Of a DNA stretch of 64,000 bases, positions 1-8,548 are shown piece after piece. The position numbers were made by a program, and so were the translations under genes. Origin of the DNA: Sphaerisporangium corydalis. Lineage in GTDB: Bacteria; Actinomycetota; Actinomycetes; Streptosporangiales; Streptosporangiaceae. The first letter of the stretch is position 1; the number at the start of each line of letters is the position of its first letter. The stretch spans positions 17,978 to 81,977 of the forward strand of contig NZ_JANZYP010000048.1 in the NCBI RefSeq assembly GCF_025506355.1, given 5' to 3'. The notes under the pieces are model-generated. The model made no database searches. It worked only from the letters and a program-made list of their open reading frames with translations, and had not been told where the DNA came from.

Positions 1-1
1 G

Positions 2-214
2 CGGTCGGTCGGCGCCGCGCGCACCGATCTGCTCGTCACATCCAACAAACTCAGCGTGCTGACAGGCGAGAGCGGCCTGGCCGAGGCGACCCAGAGTGTG
101 CACGACACCTTCGTCTGCGAACCCGTGGTGCCCCGGATGCACACCCCCGCCCTGTGGGCCACCGAGCACAGACGGCTGAGTGCCGGCGTGCCCGTGCTGG
201 CGGCGGCCGACTGA
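2..214 (+). CDS. C-terminal fragment of an unidentified protein
   Basis: An open frame enters from the left edge and ends at TGA 212-214, giving about 70 residues (ending GVPVLAAAD). I recognise no family motif in this fragment. It is followed at once by a strong hairpin, which supports a real gene end. The start lies outside the window, so the function cannot be assigned. It runs in the same direction as the P450 operon but is probably separated from it by the terminator. Confidence 0.55.
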   Translation, partial: RSVGAARTDLLVTSNKLSVLTGESGLAEATQSVHDTFVCEPVVPRMHTPALWATEHRRLSAGVPVLAAAD

Positions 215-228
215 ACCCCGGCCCCGCC

Positions 229-263
229 ACCGCGCCGGCCGGCCCCGGTCAGGCCGGCGCGGT
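229..263 (+). terminator. Hairpin terminator after the first gene
   Basis: A perfect 12-bp inverted repeat (ACCGCGCCGGCC at 229-240 and its complement at 252-263) encloses an 11-nt loop 15 bp after the stop codon. There is no U-tract, as is common for actinomycete intrinsic terminators. Confidence 0.6.
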
Positions 264-299
264 GCCCGCAGGACGAGAAGCCACGAGCGGAGCGACCCG

Positions 300-1538
300 A
301 TGACCATGCCGACGTTCGACCCGACATCTGACGGCCAGGTAGCCGATCCGTATCCGACGTACGCGCAAATGCGCGATCAATGCCCTGTATTTCATGACAA
401 GAAGATGAATGTCGCTGTGGTCACGCGGCACGAGGACGTCGTCCACGTGGCCCACGATCCGGAGACGTACTCCTCGGAGAGCGCGGTGAAGGCGACCGCG
501 GGGCCGGAGGCCGACGAGGTCAAGCAGATCCTGGCCGAAGGCTGGTCGCTGACGCCCAACCTCACCGAGAGCGACGGCGAGGAGCACACCCGGCTGCGCC
601 TGGCGGTGAACCGGGTCTTCACGCCCCGGCGGGTGGCCGAGCTCGAACCCTTCATCAGGGCGACCGGCGAAGAGCTGATCGGACGGTTCGCCGCCGCCGG
701 TTCGACCGACATCATCGAGAACTACGCGTGGCCGCTGCCGCTGTCCGTCATGGCGCGGATCCTCGGCGTACCGGCCGGCGACGTGCCGCTGCTGCGGCAG
801 TGGAGCCACGGCTGGCTGAAGCTGTCCGTCGGCGGCGGCGACGTGGCGGAGCGGGTCGAATGCGCCCGGGACGTCCTCGCCATGCAGAACTACGTGATGG
901 CGATGCTGCGGGAACCGGGGCCGGGCGGCGACGGGCTCATCGCGTCGCTCGCGGCCGACCACGCCGAGAACGGCCTCGACGACGTCGAGCTCATGCGCAT
1001 CGTCATGAACCTGATCATCGCGGGCCACGTCACGGTCACCCGTTCCATCGGCAACGGCCTGGTGAGCCTGCTGGACCATCCGGCCCAGCTCGCGGCGCTG
1101 CGCGAGGGCGAGATACCGCCCGAGGCGATGGTCGAGGAGATCCTGCGGTTCGAGTCTCCGGTCCAAGGACTTTTCCGCACCGTCACGACGGAGACCGAGC
1201 TCGCCGGCAGCCGGCTGCGGCCCGGCGACCGCGTGATGGTGCACTTCGGCGCCGCGAACCGGGACGAGCGCGCGCTCACCGACCCGGGCACGTTCGACAT
1301 CAGGCCGAGGGGCCGCCGCACCATGCTGGCGTTCGGCCGGGGCATCCACACCTGCCTCGGAGCCGGGCTGGCCCGGCTCCAGTTGCGGATCGCCATTCCG
1401 CTGCTGTTCGACCGCCTGCCCGGACTACGCCTGGGGCCCGCGGACTCGCGCCGCAGGGAGCGGCTGGTGATCGCGCGTGGATTCGATGAGCTCAACCTGC
1501 AATGGGACGTTCCACAAGCACAGGAGGCGACACAATGA
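300..1538 (+). CDS. Cytochrome P450 with atypical I-helix
   Basis: Soluble bacterial class I P450 of 412 aa, a heme monooxygenase that needs separate ferredoxin and reductase, none of which lie nearby. The ExxR motif is at E280-R283 and the heme loop FGRGIHTCLGAG carries the ligand Cys352. The I-helix reads AGHVTVT at 241-247. The threonine equivalent to P450cam Thr252 is kept (Thr245), but the usual acidic residue before it is Val244. The start at 300 is chosen because GGAG lies about 9 bases upstream; the frame is open back to 180, but the extra 40 residues are Arg/Pro-rich and not P450-like. The stop overlaps the next start (ATGA), so it is coupled to the transporter. Substrate unknown; it may begin an alcohol-aldehyde-acid oxidation series with the GMC and ALDH enzymes downstream. 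Confidence 0.9.
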   Translation: MTMPTFDPTSDGQVADPYPTYAQMRDQCPVFHDKKMNVAVVTRHEDVVHVAHDPETYSSESAVKATAGPEADEVKQILAEGWSLTPNLTESDGEEHTRLRLAVNRVFTPRRVAELEPFIRATGEELIGRFAAAGSTDIIENYAWPLPLSVMARILGVPAGDVPLLRQWSHGWLKLSVGGGDVAERVECARDVLAMQNYVMAMLREPGPGGDGLIASLAADHAENGLDDVELMRIVMNLIIAGHVTVTRSIGNGLVSLLDHPAQLAALREGEIPPEAMVEEILRFESPVQGLFRTVTTETELAGSRLRPGDRVMVHFGAANRDERALTDPGTFDIRPRGRRTMLAFGRGIHTCLGAGLARLQLRIAIPLLFDRLPGLRLGPADSRRRERLVIARGFDELNLQWDVPQAQEATQ

Positions 1539-2743
1539 CCACGCAGGAACAAATGGCCGCACCGGTGGCGGCCGAGAGGAACGCCGCTCTGGTCGGGACG
1601 CCGCTTCTGATGCTGGGCGTCGCCCTGGCGGCGGCGAACCTGCGTCCCGCGATCACCAGCATCGGCCCGCTGCTCAACGAGGTGCGCACGGCGCTCGGCG
1701 CGTCCGAGCTCTGGGCGAGCGTGCTCACCGCGGTGCCCACCCTCTGCTTCGCCGTCGCGGCCGCGGCGGCACCGCTGGCGGCCCGCAAGCTCGGGCTGGC
1801 CCGGGCGGTCGGCGCCGGTCTGATCGTGCTCACCGCCGGGCTGCTGCTGCGGGTGGTGGGCGGGCCGTGGGTGGTGCTGGCCGGGACGTTCGTCGCGGCG
1901 TCCGGCATCGCCATCGGCAACGTGCTCATCCCGGTCGTGGTCAAGCAGGCGTTCCCTGACCGGATCCCGTTGCTGACCACGGTCTACACCGTGGCCCTGA
2001 TGGTCGGCGGCGGGGCGGGCGCCGCGGCGACCCCGTGGCTGCAGGACCAGCTCGGCGGCTGGCGGATCACCCTGGCCGCATGGTCGCTGCTGGCCGTGGC
2101 CGCGCTGCTGGTCTGGGTCGCCGGGACGCGCCGCACCGGGCGGCCCGCCGCGAACCCGGTCGCGCCGCAGGAGCGCAAGCTGCTGCTGCGCAGCCCGCTC
2201 GCCTGGCTGATCACCGCGTTCTTCGGGCTGCAGGCCGCGGGCTCCTACGTGCTGATGGGCTGGGCCGCGGCCGTGTTCACCGGCGCGGGCATCGGCAAGA
2301 ACGAATCGGGCCTGCTGCTCGGTCTGCTGGTCGCGGCCGCGCTGCCCGTCACGATGGTGGTCGTCCCGTCCGCGATGCGCAGCCGCAGCCAGTCCTGGTG
2401 GATCGCCGGGCTCGTGGGCCTGGAGATCATCGGCACGCTCGGCATGATCATCTCGCCGATGACGCTGCCGTGGCTGTGGTCGCTCCTGTGGGGCGCCGGC
2501 ATGGGCGTGTTCCCGATCGCGCTCGGCCTGTTCGCGGTGCGCACCCGCACCTCCGCCGACACCGCCGGGATCTCGGCCATGGCGCAGGGCTTCGGCTACC
2601 TGATCGCCATGGGAGGCCCGTTGCTGTTCGGCGTCCTGCACGGCTCCACGGGCGGCTGGACCATCCCGATGATCATGCTCGCCGTGATCTTCGTCGTGGA
2701 CCTGGTCCTCGGGTTCATCGTCGGCAGGCCCCGGTACGTGTAG
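1535..2743 (+). CDS. MFS transporter, CynX/NimT-like
   Basis: A 402-aa integral membrane protein with about 12 hydrophobic segments. The N-terminal LRPAITSIGPLL segment after the first helix is typical of the CynX/NimT (cyanate / 2-nitroimidazole) MFS branch, whose substrates are small organic anions or drugs. The start at 1535 sits behind AGGAGG and overlaps the P450 stop by ATGA. Translational coupling to oxidative genes suggests that it moves the substrate or product of that pathway. The direction of transport cannot be read from the sequence. Confidence 0.85.
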   Translation: MTTQEQMAAPVAAERNAALVGTPLLMLGVALAAANLRPAITSIGPLLNEVRTALGASELWASVLTAVPTLCFAVAAAAAPLAARKLGLARAVGAGLIVLTAGLLLRVVGGPWVVLAGTFVAASGIAIGNVLIPVVVKQAFPDRIPLLTTVYTVALMVGGGAGAAATPWLQDQLGGWRITLAAWSLLAVAALLVWVAGTRRTGRPAANPVAPQERKLLLRSPLAWLITAFFGLQAAGSYVLMGWAAAVFTGAGIGKNESGLLLGLLVAAALPVTMVVVPSAMRSRSQSWWIAGLVGLEIIGTLGMIISPMTLPWLWSLLWGAGMGVFPIALGLFAVRTRTSADTAGISAMAQGFGYLIAMGGPLLFGVLHGSTGGWTIPMIMLAVIFVVDLVLGFIVGRPRYV

Positions 2744-2767
2744 GACCTCGGCAAGGCAGGAGTGATC

Positions 2768-4300
2768 ATGACCTACGACGTCATCGTAATCGGCGGCGGG
2801 TCCGCCGGCTGCGTCCTCGCCAACCGGCTGAGCGCGAGTCCACGGCTGTCGGTCCTGCTCCTCGAGGCCGGGCCCGACTTCGCGACCACCGAGGAACTGC
2901 CGGCCGAGATCACCGACGCGACCTACGCACCGTACGCGTACGACTGGGGTTATCGATCGGTCCCGGATCGGTTCGGCAACGAGGTGCCGGTTCCCCGCGG
3001 CCGGATCATCGGCGGATCCTCCTCCGTCAACGTCTGTGTGGCGATGCGCGCCCGGCCGTCCGACCATGACGCGTGGGCGGACCTGGCCGGGCCCGAATGG
3101 GGCTACCAGGAGATGCTCCCCTTCTACAAGAAGATGGAGCACTACCCGTACGGCGAGGAGAAGTTCCACGGCCTCGGCGGGCCGTATCGCATCACCCTGA
3201 GCACGGCGGCGGACCTCGGCCCGCACGTCGCGGCGATGGGAGAGGCGAGCGCGCGGCTCGGATATCCGATGGTCGGCGACTTCAACGCGCCGGGCGCGCC
3301 GGGCTTCGCGCACACCCCGCTCAGCGCGGCCGACGGCGTGCGGCTGAGCACGGCCATCGGCTACCTCAACCCGGTCCGCCACCGGCCGAACCTGGAGGTG
3401 CGCGGCGACGCGCTGGTCGACCGGGTGCTGTTCCGGGGTGACCGGGCCCGCGGGGTCCGGCTCGCCTCGGGCGAGGAGATCGGCGCCGGGCACGTCGTGC
3501 TCAGCGCCGGTGCCTGTAACACGCCGGTCATCGCCATGCGCTCCGGCATCGGAGACCGCGCCGAGCTCGCGTCGCACGGGATCGACGTGGTGGCCGAGCT
3601 CCCGGGCGTGGGGCGCAACCTCACCGAGCATCCCGCCTTCTGGAACATCCACGCCGCGAAACCGCCGCAGGGCGGGGCGCGGCAGATGTTCGGCAGCGTG
3701 CTCAGCGTCGCCACCGGGCCGGGCGAGCCGGACTACGACGTGCAGATCCTGCCTTCGGCGGCGGTGCGCACCGATAGCCTGCCCGCCATGATCGTCCCGC
3801 CGGTCGACGACCATCCGACCGGCTGGGACATGGTGTTCTTCGTCTCCTGCGTCCAGCCCCGTTCGCGGGGCGGCGTGCGGCTCGCCTCACGCGACCCCGA
3901 GGACGCGCCGATCATCGATCTCGGGCTCTACACGGCCGCCGGCGACGCCGAACGGGTCGCCGACGCGGTGCGCGTCGCCCGCGGGATCGCGCGCACCCGG
4001 CCGCTCGCCGATCTGCTGGTGGACGAGCGGGTCCCGGGTCCTGACGTGAGCGACGAGGAGCTGGCGGACGCGGTCCGGCGCGCGCCGGCGCACTACAACC
4101 ACAGCAGTTCCACGATGCGGATGGGACCGCACCGTGATCCGGAGTCCGTCGTCGGCACCGACGGCGCCGTGTACGGCGTCCAGGGACTCACCGTCGCGGA
4201 CGCCTCGGTGTTCCCGGCGATGCCACGCGTGGCCACCAACGTTCCGACCATCGTGATCGCCGAGCGGATCGCCTCGATACTGAAGGACAGGATGTCATGA
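2768..4300 (+). CDS. GMC-family FAD alcohol oxidoreductase
   Basis: A 510-aa choline dehydrogenase/alcohol oxidase type flavoprotein. The N-terminal dinucleotide fold VIGGGSAGCVLANRLS is followed by the LLLEAG strand. The GMC signature region (PRGRIIGGSSSVN) is near residue 80. The C-terminal HYNHSSSTMRMG carries the active-site histidine region, and VADASVFPAMP...NVPTIVIAERIA closes the FAD domain. ATG 2768 is preferred over an in-frame GTG at 2762 because AGGAG (2758-2762) is then well spaced. It overlaps the ALDH gene (ATGA). The pair implies oxidation of an alcohol to an aldehyde and then an acid. Confidence 0.9.
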   Translation: MTYDVIVIGGGSAGCVLANRLSASPRLSVLLLEAGPDFATTEELPAEITDATYAPYAYDWGYRSVPDRFGNEVPVPRGRIIGGSSSVNVCVAMRARPSDHDAWADLAGPEWGYQEMLPFYKKMEHYPYGEEKFHGLGGPYRITLSTAADLGPHVAAMGEASARLGYPMVGDFNAPGAPGFAHTPLSAADGVRLSTAIGYLNPVRHRPNLEVRGDALVDRVLFRGDRARGVRLASGEEIGAGHVVLSAGACNTPVIAMRSGIGDRAELASHGIDVVAELPGVGRNLTEHPAFWNIHAAKPPQGGARQMFGSVLSVATGPGEPDYDVQILPSAAVRTDSLPAMIVPPVDDHPTGWDMVFFVSCVQPRSRGGVRLASRDPEDAPIIDLGLYTAAGDAERVADAVRVARGIARTRPLADLLVDERVPGPDVSDEELADAVRRAPAHYNHSSSTMRMGPHRDPESVVGTDGAVYGVQGLTVADASVFPAMPRVATNVPTIVIAERIASILKDRMS

Positions 4301-5796
4301 CAACGACGTTTCATACCGCCCAGCTGCTGCGGACGCGCTGGTCCTCGCAGGACGAGGCGGACCGCTTCACCGTGCACAATCCGGCGACCGGCAGGCCGCT
4401 CGCGGTCATTCAGGGCGCGGGCGCGGAGCAGGTGGACCAGGCGGTCCGCGCCGCGCACGAGGCCCACTTCGCGTGGAAGGCCCGCACGCCGCGAGAGCGC
4501 GGCAAGTGGCTGTGGAAGGTCGCCCAGGCGATCCGCGAGAACGCCGACGAGATCGCGGCGCTGGAGTCCAGCGACAACGGCAAGCCCTTCACCCAGGCGC
4601 GGAACTTCGACCTCGAAGGCGCGCCCACCATCTTCGAGCTCTTCGCCGGCCTCTGCGAGGCGATCCCCAGCCAGGCCCGCGACTCGGGCAGCATGCTGGA
4701 CATCACGCTGCGCGAGCCCTTCGGGGTCATCGGCGCGATCATTCCGTTCAACTGGCCCCCGCTGCACACCGCCGGCAAGCTCGCCCCCGCGCTCGCGGCC
4801 GGCAACGCCGTGGTCATCAAGCCGCCGGAGCAGGCGCCGCTGTCGGTGATGCGGGTCGCCGAGATCGCCCAGTCCATCCTCCCCGACGACGTCGTGCACA
4901 TCGTGCCCGGTGCCGGGGCGGTCGGCGCGTGGCTCGCCGGGCACAAGCTCGTGGGCAAGGTCTCCTTCACCGGCGCGCCCGCCACGGGCCGGGCCGTGAT
5001 CCGGACGGCCGCCGACAACCTGACGCCGACCCTGCTGGAGCTCGGCGGCAAGAACGCCCTGGTGATCTTCGAGGACGCGGACCTCGACTCGGCCGTGCCG
5101 TGGGCGGTGGAAGGCGGCTACTTCAACCAGGGTGAGGCCTGCACCGCCGCCTCGCGCGTGCTGGTCCACGTCGACCGCCACGACGAGGTCGTCCGGCGGC
5201 TCGCGGCCGCCGTCGACCGGCTGAAGGTCGGCGACGGCGCGGACGCGGGCACGCACGTCGGGCCGCTGGTCACCCCGGCGCAGCAGCAGCGCGTCCTGGA
5301 CTACATCGACCTCGGCGCCCGCGAGGGTGCCACGATCGCGGCCCAGGCGGCGACGCCCGCCGACCCGGAACTGGCGGACGGGTACTACGTCCCGCCCACA
5401 CTGTTCACCGGCGTCACCCCGGACATGCGCATCGCCACGGAGGAGATCTTCGGCCCCGTGGTCTGCGTGATCCCGTTCCGCGACGAGGCCGAGGCGGCCC
5501 GCATCGCCAACGGCACCGAGTTCGGCCTGGTCGCCGGGGTGTTCACCCGCGACGCCGAGCGCGCCATGCGGTTCAGCCGTGAGCTGCGCGTGGGCATCGT
5601 GTTCGTCAACCACTACAACCGCTCGTTCACCGGCACCCCGTTCGGCGGGGTGGGCGCCAGCGGCTACGGCCGCGAGCACGCCATCGAGACGCTGCAGGAG
5701 TACAGCTACGCCCGCAGCCTGCGACTGCCCTCCGGCCGAGGCGAGATCCCGCGCTGGGCACCGTCGGTCGAGGTCGTCACCGAAAACGCGCAATGA
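4297..5796 (+). CDS. NAD(P)-dependent aldehyde dehydrogenase
   Basis: A 499-aa ALDH superfamily enzyme of normal length. The catalytic nucleophile is Cys282 (NQGEACTAAS) and the general base is Glu248 (LELGGKN), 34 residues apart as in classical ALDHs. The Rossmann entry FNWPPLH corresponds to the family PWN region, and EEIFGPV is present. It probably oxidises the aldehyde made by the coupled GMC enzyme. It has no fused hydratase domain, so it is not a PaaZ. Confidence 0.92.
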   Translation: MTTTFHTAQLLRTRWSSQDEADRFTVHNPATGRPLAVIQGAGAEQVDQAVRAAHEAHFAWKARTPRERGKWLWKVAQAIRENADEIAALESSDNGKPFTQARNFDLEGAPTIFELFAGLCEAIPSQARDSGSMLDITLREPFGVIGAIIPFNWPPLHTAGKLAPALAAGNAVVIKPPEQAPLSVMRVAEIAQSILPDDVVHIVPGAGAVGAWLAGHKLVGKVSFTGAPATGRAVIRTAADNLTPTLLELGGKNALVIFEDADLDSAVPWAVEGGYFNQGEACTAASRVLVHVDRHDEVVRRLAAAVDRLKVGDGADAGTHVGPLVTPAQQQRVLDYIDLGAREGATIAAQAATPADPELADGYYVPPTLFTGVTPDMRIATEEIFGPVVCVIPFRDEAEAARIANGTEFGLVAGVFTRDAERAMRFSRELRVGIVFVNHYNRSFTGTPFGGVGASGYGREHAIETLQEYSYARSLRLPSGRGEIPRWAPSVEVVTENAQ

Positions 5797-5867
5797 GCGC
5801 CACCGGGAAGGTCATCGTGCCGCCCCGGACGAAGTCCTGAATTTCGCCGCGGAGAAGGGATGAACGG

Positions 5868-7172
5868 ATGGGAGCGGAGTACGTCGAGACGGTGGTCGTG
5901 GGTGGCGGTCAGCAGGGATGCTCGGTCGCGGGCGCGCTCCACCGGCTGGGCTACCAGGCGTTGGTGATCGAGCGCGGCGAGATCGGCCAGGCGTGGGCCA
6001 ACGAGCGCTGGGACAGCCTGCGCGTCAACACGCCGAACAGGACGGTCGCCTTCCCGGACTGGGCCTACGACGGGGACGATCCGGAAGGTTACATGCCGGC
6101 CCGTGAAGTCGCCGAACGTCTGCGGCGCTACGTGGCCGCGATGGGCTTTCAGGTCCGTGAGCACACCAGTGTCCGGATGGTCGAGTTCCCGATCGGCGAG
6201 GCGTTCCACGAGGGCGCGCGTTTCCGCGTCCGCCTGGACGACGGCGAGGTCGTCGAGGCCCGCAACGTCGTCGCGGCGCTCGGCGGGTACTCCTCGCCAC
6301 GCATACCGGAGGTGGCCGCGGGCGTGGACCCGTCGGTCACGCAACTGCACACGCGTTATTACCGCAACCCTGAGTCCCTGCCGAGCGGCGCGGTCCTCAT
6401 CGTGGGCGCGGGGAACAGCGGCCAGCAGATCGCGGACGACCTCCGGGAAGCCGGCCGGGAGGTGTACCTCGCGGTCGGCGGGCACAAGACCGCGCCCCGG
6501 CGTTACCGTGGCGCGCAGATCCTCGACTGGCTGCAGTTGCTGCTGCCGGAGGGCAACCTGGAGACCGCGTCGGGCGGACGGGGTGACTCCCCCGTGCTGC
6601 CGGGCGTGTCGGTGCTCAGCGGGAAGGACGGCGGCCAGGACCTGAGCCTGCCGATCCTGGCCGCGAAGGGTGTCACGCTCGTCGGCTCCGTCCGCGGCGC
6701 CTCGGGCGGTGTGCTGTGGCTGGAGGACAACGTCCGTGCCGTGGCGCGGGCGGCCGCCCACAAGGAGAGCGAGCTGCTGAAGGCCATCGACACGGCGATC
6801 GAGCAGCGCGGGCTGGTCGTCCCCGAGGCGGATCCCGCCCCCGAGTACGACCCCTCGCTCATCGCCGACCACGGCGGCATGCTGGATCTGGTCGCCGGCG
6901 GCATCACGACGATCATCTGGGCCACGGGTTTCGTGCCCGACTACGGGATCCTGCCCGCCGGGGCGCTCGGCGAGAACGGCATGCCGGCGCATCGCAGAGG
7001 GCTGGGCACGCTGCCGGGCCTGTACTACGCCGGCCTGCCCGAGAGCGGGTCGGTGATGCCGCTTCTCATCGCGGCCACGCGCAACCAGGCCGAGCGCGTC
7101 GCCCGGCACATCCAGATGGACAACACCCTCCGGCACCGCTCGCCCATGGCGATCGGCCGGCTGTGGACCTGA
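5868..7172 (+). CDS. FAD/NAD(P)-dependent monooxygenase-like oxidoreductase
   Basis: A 434-aa two-dinucleotide-fold flavoprotein. The FAD fold is at the N-terminus (VVGGGQQGCSVAGALHRLG) and the NADPH fold VGAGNSGQQIADDL lies near residue 180; a C-terminal ATGFVPDYG motif follows. This is the layout of class B flavin monooxygenases (FMO, YUCCA, Baeyer-Villiger types). A clear FxGxxxHxxxW signature is not seen, so Baeyer-Villiger activity is only a possibility. GGAGAAGGGA at 5851-5860 is its ribosome binding site. A 71-bp gap separates it from ALDH. It is last in the plus-strand run. Confidence 0.8.
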   Translation: MGAEYVETVVVGGGQQGCSVAGALHRLGYQALVIERGEIGQAWANERWDSLRVNTPNRTVAFPDWAYDGDDPEGYMPAREVAERLRRYVAAMGFQVREHTSVRMVEFPIGEAFHEGARFRVRLDDGEVVEARNVVAALGGYSSPRIPEVAAGVDPSVTQLHTRYYRNPESLPSGAVLIVGAGNSGQQIADDLREAGREVYLAVGGHKTAPRRYRGAQILDWLQLLLPEGNLETASGGRGDSPVLPGVSVLSGKDGGQDLSLPILAAKGVTLVGSVRGASGGVLWLEDNVRAVARAAAHKESELLKAIDTAIEQRGLVVPEADPAPEYDPSLIADHGGMLDLVAGGITTIIWATGFVPDYGILPAGALGENGMPAHRRGLGTLPGLYYAGLPESGSVMPLLIAATRNQAERVARHIQMDNTLRHRSPMAIGRLWT

Positions 7173-7196
7173 GCGTATCGGCGGAGTCAGGAAAGT

Positions 7197-7232
7197 GAAC
7201 GAGGCGGCGATCGCAGGATCGCCGCCTCGTTC
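7197..7232. terminator. Bidirectional terminator between convergent operons
   Basis: A perfect 16-bp stem (7197-7212 with 7217-7232; arm GAACGAGGCGGCGATC) closes a 4-nt GCAG loop. It lies between the convergent stops at 7172 and 7258, so it can serve both operons. Confidence 0.85.
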
Positions 7233-7257
7233 GTGTTCCCGCCCGGACCGCGTGCGG

Positions 7258-8487
7258 TCATGCCGGGTGGGGGATGACCTCCAGGCCCGCGGGGCCGTTG
7301 ATGAGGAAGGAGGTCAGGCGGGCGGGCCGGTGCCCGGGGCGGGCCAGGGTGAGATCGGGCAGTTCCGCGAACAGCGCCCGGAGAGCGATCTCCGCTTCCA
7401 GGCGGGCGAGGTGCGCGCCGAGGCAGAAGTGGGGTCCGTGGCCGAACGCGAGGTGTTCCTTGCTGGCCCGTGTGGGGTCGAAGCGTTCCGGACAGCGCGG
7501 GTGGACCTGCGGGTCGCGGCCGGCGGCGGCGAAGCCGATGGTGATCGCGTCGCCCTTGCGGATGACGACGCCCTCCCCGAGGTCGATGTCCTCCAGGGCG
7601 CAGCGCATGGGCATGTGCATGACCGGGCCCTCGATGCGCAACGTCTCCTCGATGACGTCCTGCCAGCCGATGGTCCCCTCGTGGATCCCGGTGAGGTACT
7701 CGGGATGGGTGAGCAGGGCCTGGACGGCGCTGGTGATGAGGTTGACGGTGGTCTCGTAACCCGCCCCGATCATGAGGAAGAGGGTGCCGAGCAGCACGGC
7801 CTCGGACATCGGCTCCTCACCGGCCTCGGCCGGCAGGAGCAGGTCGCTGGTCAGATCGGCGGCCGGATGCTCCCTCTTGTACCGCAGCAGCTCGCCGAGC
7901 CGCTCGTACAGCGCGGTGTTGGCGGCCATCGCGTGCTCTGTGTCGAGCGAGGAGTCCAGGACCGCGTCGATCCCGGTGCCGACCTTCCTGCGCAGGTGCT
8001 CGGGGACGCCGAACAGGTCGCAGATGACGGTCATGGTCAACGGCAGCGCGAAGTCCCCGCGCACATCGGCGGCGGCCCCGGGCGGCAGCGCGGCCAGCTC
8101 CTTGACCAGCCGGTCCGCGGTCGCCTGGACCTGCGGACGCATCCGTTCGACCTGCCGTGGCGAGAACGAGGGGGCGACGCGGCGCCGGGACCTGCGGTGC
8201 TCATCGCCGTAGAAGTTAAAGAAGCTCTGCTGCAGGGCGAGCGGAGCGAGCGACCAGCCCTCGGGCATATCGGCCAGGCCGGGCCAGTGCCGGCGGGAGT
8301 CGCGCGAGACGCGCGGGTCGTTGGTCAGCGCCTGGATGACGCTGTGCCGGGTGACCGCCCAGGCGCGGACGGGCCCGGGAAGCTCCACCAGCACCGCCGG
8401 CCCCTCGGCGCGTAACGCGGCGGCCTCGGCGTGAACGGAACGGCCGGTGGGATCGAGGACAGGACATCTGGAAACGGACAAGGACAT
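7258..8487 (-). CDS. Cytochrome P450
   Basis: A 409-aa soluble P450 with a canonical I-helix (GAGYETTVN), ExxR (EETLR) and heme loop FGHGPHFCLGAH with ligand Cys355. It differs clearly from the P450 at 300, notably in keeping the acid-Thr pair. It lies 60 bp downstream of the MHS transporter at the end of the KASIII/Paa operon, so it probably tailors that pathway's product. No ferredoxin is adjacent. Confidence 0.92.
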   Translation of the reverse strand: MSLSVSRCPVLDPTGRSVHAEAAALRAEGPAVLVELPGPVRAWAVTRHSVIQALTNDPRVSRDSRRHWPGLADMPEGWSLAPLALQQSFFNFYGDEHRRSRRRVAPSFSPRQVERMRPQVQATADRLVKELAALPPGAAADVRGDFALPLTMTVICDLFGVPEHLRRKVGTGIDAVLDSSLDTEHAMAANTALYERLGELLRYKREHPAADLTSDLLLPAEAGEEPMSEAVLLGTLFLMIGAGYETTVNLITSAVQALLTHPEYLTGIHEGTIGWQDVIEETLRIEGPVMHMPMRCALEDIDLGEGVVIRKGDAITIGFAAAGRDPQVHPRCPERFDPTRASKEHLAFGHGPHFCLGAHLARLEAEIALRALFAELPDLTLARPGHRPARLTSFLINGPAGLEVIPHPA

Positions 8488-8548
8488 GCGGTCACTCCCT
8501 CACTGGAGATGGCGCGGAGACATCCACTGGTTCCGCTTGAGGTTCGAG

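Noticed and set aside
890..3814. Very long open frame on the minus strand across the P450, CynX and GMC genes
   Set aside because: It is antisense to three well-supported genes, has Arg/Asp/Gly-rich low-complexity composition and no domain. Long antisense frames are expected from GC-rich third positions.
4297..5796. Treating the aldehyde dehydrogenase as PaaZ
   Set aside because: PaaZ carries a C-terminal hydratase domain and is nearly 700 aa; this protein ends after the ALDH domain.
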